This document shows, in pieces, positions 8,404-12,349 of a stretch of DNA of 12,349 bases; the first letter of the stretch is position 1, and each line of letters begins with the position of its first letter. Location: NCBI GenBank assembly GCA_036562265.1, contig DATCKS010000094.1, positions 1 to 12,349 on the forward strand, in the 5' to 3' direction. Source of the DNA: DASVDK01 sp036562265 [NCBI: Thermodesulfobacteriota bacterium] (GTDB lineage: Bacteria; DASVDK01). A model generated the notes under the pieces. The model was not told the origin of the DNA. It was given only the letters and a program-made list of their open reading frames with translations, and did not search any database. Made by a program: the position numbers and the translations under genes.

Positions 8404-9612
8404 CTACCCGAGCCGCCGCAGCGAGAAGCCGGCGTCGGCGATCCGGCGGACGATCTCGGCCGCGTGCGACTCGCCGCGCGTCTCGACGTCCATCCGGATG
8501 CGGGTCCACGCCACGGGCAGGTCGAGCGAGCCGCGGTCGTGGAGGACGTGGAGGATGTTGCCGCCCGCCTCGCCGACCAGCGTCGAGATGCGCGCGAGCT
8601 GACCGGGCCGGTCCGGGAGGTCGACCGTGAACCGGATGAGGCGCCCGGCGCGGATGAGGCCCCGCTCGATGATCCGCGAGATCAGCGTCACGTCGATGTT
8701 GCCGCCCGACAGGACGAGCACCGTCGGCCCGGAGACCGCCGGGACCCGGCCGGCGAGGAGCGCGGCGAGCGGCACCGCACCGGCCCCCTCGGCGATGAGC
8801 TTCACCTTCTCCATGAGGAGGAGGATCGCCTCGGCGATCTCCTCCTCCTCGACGGTGACGATGTCGTCGACGTAGCGCTCGAGGAGGGGGAAGGTCCGCT
8901 CCCCGACGCTCTTGAGCGCGATGCCGTCGGCAATGGTGGCGATCCGGTCGAGCCGCACCGGCCGGCCCGACCGCCGGGCGGCGACGGCCGCGGCGGCGCC
9001 GGCCGCCTGCACGCCGATCACCCTCACGTCGGGCAGGCGTGACTTGAGGGCGAGCGCGCTCCCCGCGCAGAGGCCCCCGCCGCCGATCGGGATCACCACC
9101 ACGCCCGCCTCGGGACACTGCTCGGCCACCTCGAGACCGACCGTCCCCTGGCCGGCGATCACGTCGTCGTCGTCGAACGCCGACACGTAGGTCGCGCCGG
9201 TCTCGGCCGCGAGCGCGCACGCCCGCGCATGGGCGTCGTCGTACGTCGCCCCGGCGAGGACGATGCGAGCGCCGAGGGCCCGGGTGGCCTCGACCTTGGT
9301 GATGGAGGTGAGCTCCGGCATCACGATCGTGGCGGGCACGCCGAGGCTCCTCGCGGCGAAGGCGAGCCCCTGCGCGTGATTGCCGGCCGAGGCCGCGATG
9401 ACGCCTCGGGCGCGGGCCTCGGGGGCCATGGTGGCGAGCCGGTTCACGGCCCCGCGGATCTTGAACGAGCCGGTCCGCTGGAGGTTCTCCGCCTTGAGCC
9501 GGACGTCGCGGCCCACGAGCGCCGACAGGGCCCGCGCCGCGAGGAGCTGCGTCACCTCGGCGGCGTCGGCGATCCGACGGCGCGCCGCCTCGATCTCGAC
9601 TAGCCCGATCAT
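8404..9612 (-). CDS. ilvA: Threonine ammonia-lyase (threonine dehydratase) with one ACT domain
   Basis: The enzyme deaminates threonine to 2-oxobutanoate, the entry step of isoleucine synthesis, using PLP. The 402-residue protein has KAENLQRTGSFKIRGAVNRL (40-59) with the PLP lysine K51, SAGNHAQG (75-82), the phosphate-binding glycine loop PIGGGGL (175-181) and the late VLSGGN motif (300-305). A C-terminal ACT domain (about 325-402, starting FTVDLPDRPGQLARI) suggests amino-acid feedback control. This is the roughly 400-residue single-ACT form, shorter than the 514-residue E. coli IlvA with two ACT-like subdomains. A biosynthetic or catabolic role cannot be separated by sequence alone. The ATG overlaps the der stop by four bases (ATGA), with GGAG eight bases upstream inside der. 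The frame stays open into der, but homology starts at this ATG. Confidence 0.94.
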   Translation of the reverse strand: MIGLVEIEAARRRIADAAEVTQLLAARALSALVGRDVRLKAENLQRTGSFKIRGAVNRLATMAPEARARGVIAASAGNHAQGLAFAARSLGVPATIVMPELTSITKVEATRALGARIVLAGATYDDAHARACALAAETGATYVSAFDDDDVIAGQGTVGLEVAEQCPEAGVVVIPIGGGGLCAGSALALKSRLPDVRVIGVQAAGAAAAVAARRSGRPVRLDRIATIADGIALKSVGERTFPLLERYVDDIVTVEEEEIAEAILLLMEKVKLIAEGAGAVPLAALLAGRVPAVSGPTVLVLSGGNIDVTLISRIIERGLIRAGRLIRFTVDLPDRPGQLARISTLVGEAGGNILHVLHDRGSLDLPVAWTRIRMDVETRGESHAAEIVRRIADAGFSLRRLG

Positions 9613-10982
9613 CGGGCCGGCTCCGACGGCTCGCGCGCTGCCCGGCCGGCGTCGCGGCTGCGCGGCCGGAAGACGAGCCGCACCGGCGTCCCCGTAAGGT
9701 CGAACGCCTCGCGAAGCTGGTTCACGAGGTAGCGCCGGTAGGACTCCGGCACCCCCTCGGGCGAGTTGGTGACGACGGCGAAGACGGGCGGCCGCACGCC
9801 GAGCTGCGAGGCGTAGTAGAACTTGAGCCGCCGGTTCTTGTAGAAGGGCGGCTCGTTGCGCTCGACGGCCGCCGCGAGGACCCGGTTGAGCTGGCCGGTC
9901 GGGATCCGCCGCCTCTGGGCCTCGGCGACCCGCTCGGCGGCGACGAGGACGCGGTGCACGCCGTGGCCGGCGACGGCCGAGCAGAAGACGATCGGCGCGA
10001 AGGCGAGGTGGCGGAGCCGCTCGCGCACGCGCGCCTCCGCCTCGCGGCGCGCGGTCCGCCCCCGCGGCAGGAGGTCCGCCTTGTTCACGACGACGACGAC
10101 GCCACGCCCGCTCTCCTCGGCGTACGCGCCGATCCGCTGGTCCTGGTCGGTGACCCCCTCGGCCGCGTCCACGACCACCGCCGCCACGTCGCATCGCTCG
10201 AGCGCCTTCAGGGCCGCCACGACGCTCACCTTCTCGAGCTTCCCCTCCACCCGCGCCCGGCGCCGGATGCCGGCCGTGTCGACGAGGACGACCGGCCGCC
10301 CGTTCCACAGGAACCGGGTGTCGATCGGGTCGCGCGTCGTGCCCGGGACCTCGCTCACGATGACCCGATCGTAGCCGAGGATCCGGTTGACGAGCGACGA
10401 TTTGCCGACGTTCGGCCGCCCGATGACGGCGAGGCGGAGCGCCGCCGCGTCCCCCTCTTCCGGCGCCTCCGCCGCCGCCGGCGGCCTGGGCGGAAGGCGC
10501 GCCTCGACCGCGTCGAGCAGCGCCTCGATGCCCAGGTCGTGCTCGGCCGAGATCGCGAGGAGCACGTCGGCGCCGAGCGCCTGGAAGTCGGCGAGCGAGG
10601 GGTCGACGTCCTTCCGGTCGGCCTTGTTGACGGCCACGACGACCGGCTTGCCGGACCGGCGCAGGAAGTCGTACACCTCGCGATCGGGCGCCGTCAGGCC
10701 GGCCGCCCCGTCGACGACGAGGATCGCGACGTCGGCCTCGGCCACCGCCACTTCCGCCTGGGCGCGCATGAGCGCCGGGATCGGCTCCCGGGAGGCGGGG
10801 TCGAAGCCGCCGGTATCGATGACCGACAGGCGGCGCCCCGCCCACGTCGTCTCGCCGTAGATCCGGTCGCGCGTCACCCCCGGCGTGTCCTCGACGATGG
10901 CGCGCCGCCGCCCGGTGAGGCGGTTGAAGAGGGTCGACTTGCCGACGTTGGGACGTCCGACGATGGCGACGGTGTCACTCAT
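9609..10982 (-). CDS. der: Ribosome-assembly GTPase Der (EngA)
   Basis: Der is an essential GTPase with two tandem G domains that acts in maturation of the 50S ribosomal subunit. The 457-residue protein shows both: domain 1 with GRPNVGKST (9-17), DTPGVTR (32-38), DTGG (56-59) and NKAD (119-122); domain 2 with GRPNVGKSS (188-196), VPGTTRDPID (212-221), DTAG (235-238) and NKAD (300-303). Many Der proteins have NKWD in the second G4 motif. An Ala/Pro/Glu-rich linker (about 165-182) joins the domains, and a C-terminal KH-like domain (about 355-440) contains NEPPFYKNRRLKFYYASQ. The short Arg-rich tail is lineage-specific. Its ATG overlaps the era stop by eight bases, and its stop overlaps ilvA by four, so it lies in the middle of a coupled operon. 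Confidence 0.98.
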   Translation of the reverse strand: MSDTVAIVGRPNVGKSTLFNRLTGRRRAIVEDTPGVTRDRIYGETTWAGRRLSVIDTGGFDPASREPIPALMRAQAEVAVAEADVAILVVDGAAGLTAPDREVYDFLRRSGKPVVVAVNKADRKDVDPSLADFQALGADVLLAISAEHDLGIEALLDAVEARLPPRPPAAAEAPEEGDAAALRLAVIGRPNVGKSSLVNRILGYDRVIVSEVPGTTRDPIDTRFLWNGRPVVLVDTAGIRRRARVEGKLEKVSVVAALKALERCDVAAVVVDAAEGVTDQDQRIGAYAEESGRGVVVVVNKADLLPRGRTARREAEARVRERLRHLAFAPIVFCSAVAGHGVHRVLVAAERVAEAQRRRIPTGQLNRVLAAAVERNEPPFYKNRRLKFYYASQLGVRPPVFAVVTNSPEGVPESYRRYLVNQLREAFDLTGTPVRLVFRPRSRDAGRAAREPSEPAR

Positions 10983-11868
10983 AGCCGAAGTCCCGCAACG
11001 ACCGGGGGTCGCGCGTCCAGTTGCGCTGCACCCGGACGAACAGCTCGAGGTAGACCTGGCAGCCGAGGAGCCGCTCGAGGCCGGCGCGCGCCGCCGTGCC
11101 GATCGACTTGATGCGCTGCCCCCCCTTGCCGATGACGATCCCCTTCTGCGACTCCCGCTCGACGTGCACGGTGGCCGAGATGCGGACGAAGACGCGCCGG
11201 CCCGTCTCGTCGAACTCCTCGTTCCAGGCGTCCACGACGACGGCGGTCGTGTAGGGGAGCTCCTGCTCGGTCTGGAGCATGAGCTGCTCGCGGATCAGCT
11301 CCGCCGCGAGCGCCCGCTCCGACTGGTCGGTGAGCATGTCGGGCGGGAAGTAGCGCGGCCCCTCCGGCAGCCGCTCGACGAGCAGCTCCACCAGCCGATC
11401 CACGTTCTCGCCGGTGAGGGCCGAGATGGGCACCACCGCGTCGACGTCGGCGCTCTTCGCGAGCTCGTCGAGCAGCGGCAGGAGCGCGTTCTTGTCGGAG
11501 ACCTGGTCCACCTTGTTGACGGCGAGGACCTTCGGCTTGCGGGTCTTCGCGAGCGCGTCGAGGACGAGGCGATCGTCGGGGTGGGTGCGCGACGCCTCCA
11601 CGAGGGCGAGGACGACGTCGACGTCGCCGACGGCCGCCATCGCCGTGCGCACCATGAACTCGTTGAGCCGCCCCCGGGGCCGGTGGATGCCCGGCGTGTC
11701 GACGAGGATCAGCTGGGCGTCCTCGCGGTTCACGATGCCGAGCAGCCGCGTGCGCGTCGTCTGCGGCTTCGGCGTGACGATGGCCAGCTTGGTGCCGAGC
11801 ACCTGGTTGAGGAGCGTCGACTTGCCGACGTTGGGGCGCCCGACGATGGCGACGAAACCGGACTTCAT
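10975..11868 (-). CDS. era: GTPase Era, 16S rRNA/30S assembly factor
   Basis: Era binds the 3' end of 16S rRNA and checks small-subunit maturation. The 297-residue protein is full length: [13 protein letters not shown] (10-22), the switch region [10 protein letters not shown] (32-41), DTPG (57-60), NKVD (118-121) and [10 protein letters not shown] (147-156). A type II KH domain follows with the [11 protein letters not shown] loop (247-257). The tail [18 protein letters not shown] is the classic Era C-terminus. The ATG overlaps the rnc stop by four bases (ATGA), the widespread rnc-era arrangement. The last eight bases overlap der. Confidence 0.98.
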   Translation of the reverse strand: MKSGFVAIVGRPNVGKSTLLNQVLGTKLAIVTPKPQTTRTRLLGIVNREDAQLILVDTPGIHRPRGRLNEFMVRTAMAAVGDVDVVLALVEASRTHPDDRLVLDALAKTRKPKVLAVNKVDQVSDKNALLPLLDELAKSADVDAVVPISALTGENVDRLVELLVERLPEGPRYFPPDMLTDQSERALAAELIREQLMLQTEQELPYTTAVVVDAWNEEFDETGRRVFVRISATVHVERESQKGIVIGKGGQRIKSIGTAARAGLERLLGCQVYLELFVRVQRNWTRDPRSLRDFGYE

Positions 11869-12349
11869 CGCTCGGGCCCCGGCCGGTCCCCCGGCGCGCC
11901 GTCAGACGCGGCGTCGGCCAGGACCGCGAGCGCCGCCGCCGCCGCCTGCTGCTCGGCTTCCTTCTTGCTGCTGCCGCGGCCGCGGCCGAGGACCGCGCCG
12001 CCGATGGCGACCTCGACGTCGAAGATGCGCGCGTGGTCGGGCCCCGACACCGCCGCCAGGGTGTAGACCGGCGCCGGCCCGCCCCGCTTCTGCTGCAGCT
12101 CCTGGAGCTGGGTCTTGTGGTCGGCGTCGATCCGGCCGGCGAGCGCGTCCTCGACCGCCCCGGCGAGGTGGGTCTCGACGAGCGCCGACGCCGCGTCCCA
12201 TCCGCCGTCCAGGAACACCGCCCCGACGAGCGCCTCGAAGGCGTCGGCGAGAATGGAGGGCTTCTCGCGGCCGCCGCTGCGCTCCTCGCCCCGCCCCAGC
12301 CTGAGCGCCTCCCCGATCCCCAGGGCGCGGGCCGCCGTCGCGAGGCTCC
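11865..12349 (-). CDS. rnc: Ribonuclease III, C-terminal part (5' end outside window)
   Basis: RNase III cleaves double-stranded RNA, including the rRNA precursor. About 160 C-terminal residues are visible and the N-terminal part of the catalytic domain, with its ERLEFLGD-type signature, lies beyond the right edge. The visible part includes the KPSILADAFEALVGAVFLDG stretch, carrying the Asp (visible residue 35) and Glu (38) that bind the catalytic magnesium. A double-stranded-RNA-binding domain follows (about 76-148), from DHKTQLQELQQ to the RNA-contacting SSKKEAEQQAAAAAL. A short, Asp/Pro/Gly-rich tail ends in TGA, which overlaps the era start. Reading begins well upstream of the GTG at 12218, because the frame continues to the window edge with conserved sequence. 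Confidence 0.95.
   Translation of the reverse strand, partial: SLATAARALGIGEALRLGRGEERSGGREKPSILADAFEALVGAVFLDGGWDAASALVETHLAGAVEDALAGRIDADHKTQLQELQQKRGGPAPVYTLAAVSGPDHARIFDVEVAIGGAVLGRGRGSSKKEAEQQAAAAALAVLADAASDGAPGDRPGPER

Noticed and set aside
7475-9220. Long in-frame N-terminal extension of the carbonic-anhydrase-like protein
   Set aside because: Homology starts at the ATG at 7474, which has a ribosome site. The extension runs antisense to the exported protein and through ilvA in a different frame.
9613-10845. In-frame N-terminal extension of ilvA into der
   Set aside because: The extension is an Arg/Gly-rich out-of-frame reading of der. The enzyme's usual N-terminus begins at the ATG overlapping the der stop.

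Overview
The window is very GC-rich, uses third-position G/C almost throughout, and has 13 densely packed genes, 11 of them on the minus strand. The gene content is bacterial housekeeping. Secretion signal, outer-membrane-like protein and gene order suggest a diderm, high-GC, deltaproteobacteria-like lineage (Myxococcota, Binatota or Methylomirabilota type). That placement is inference from composition and synteny only.

Layout, left to right. At 2-433 (+) is the 3' end of a class I SAM-dependent methyltransferase. It converges with a minus-strand block read from right to left: gamma-carbonic-anhydrase-like protein (7474-6941), stand-alone cyclic-nucleotide-binding protein (6940-6467), Ppx/GppA phosphatase (6444-5467), then guaB (5377-3899), guaA (3909-2335), a PLP enzyme of the D-cysteine desulfhydrase/ACC deaminase family (2313-1279) and a LysE/RhtB exporter (1197-586). 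A short AT-rich island at about 7510-7527 separates this block from a divergent secreted, probably outer-membrane, protein (7562-8215, +). The right part is a tightly overlapping minus-strand operon, rnc (partial), era, der, ilvA (12349-8404), which converges with the outer-membrane gene across a 188-base GC-rich spacer.

Functionally, rnc-era-der is an RNA-processing and ribosome-assembly unit with the isoleucine-pathway enzyme IlvA translationally coupled at its end. guaB-guaA converts IMP to GMP, and a PLP lyase and an amino-acid exporter follow on the same strand. Upstream, the carbonic-anhydrase-like protein, the cNMP sensor and the Ppx/GppA phosphatase form a compact unit; the phosphatase family acts on polyphosphate and pppGpp, which gives a possible but unproven link to guanine-nucleotide control.

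I see no CRISPR array, transposase, tRNA, rRNA or phage gene. Nothing here is clearly a new system. The most worthwhile items are the sensor/phosphatase/guanine-nucleotide neighbourhood, the atypical PLP enzyme and the unassigned outer-membrane protein.
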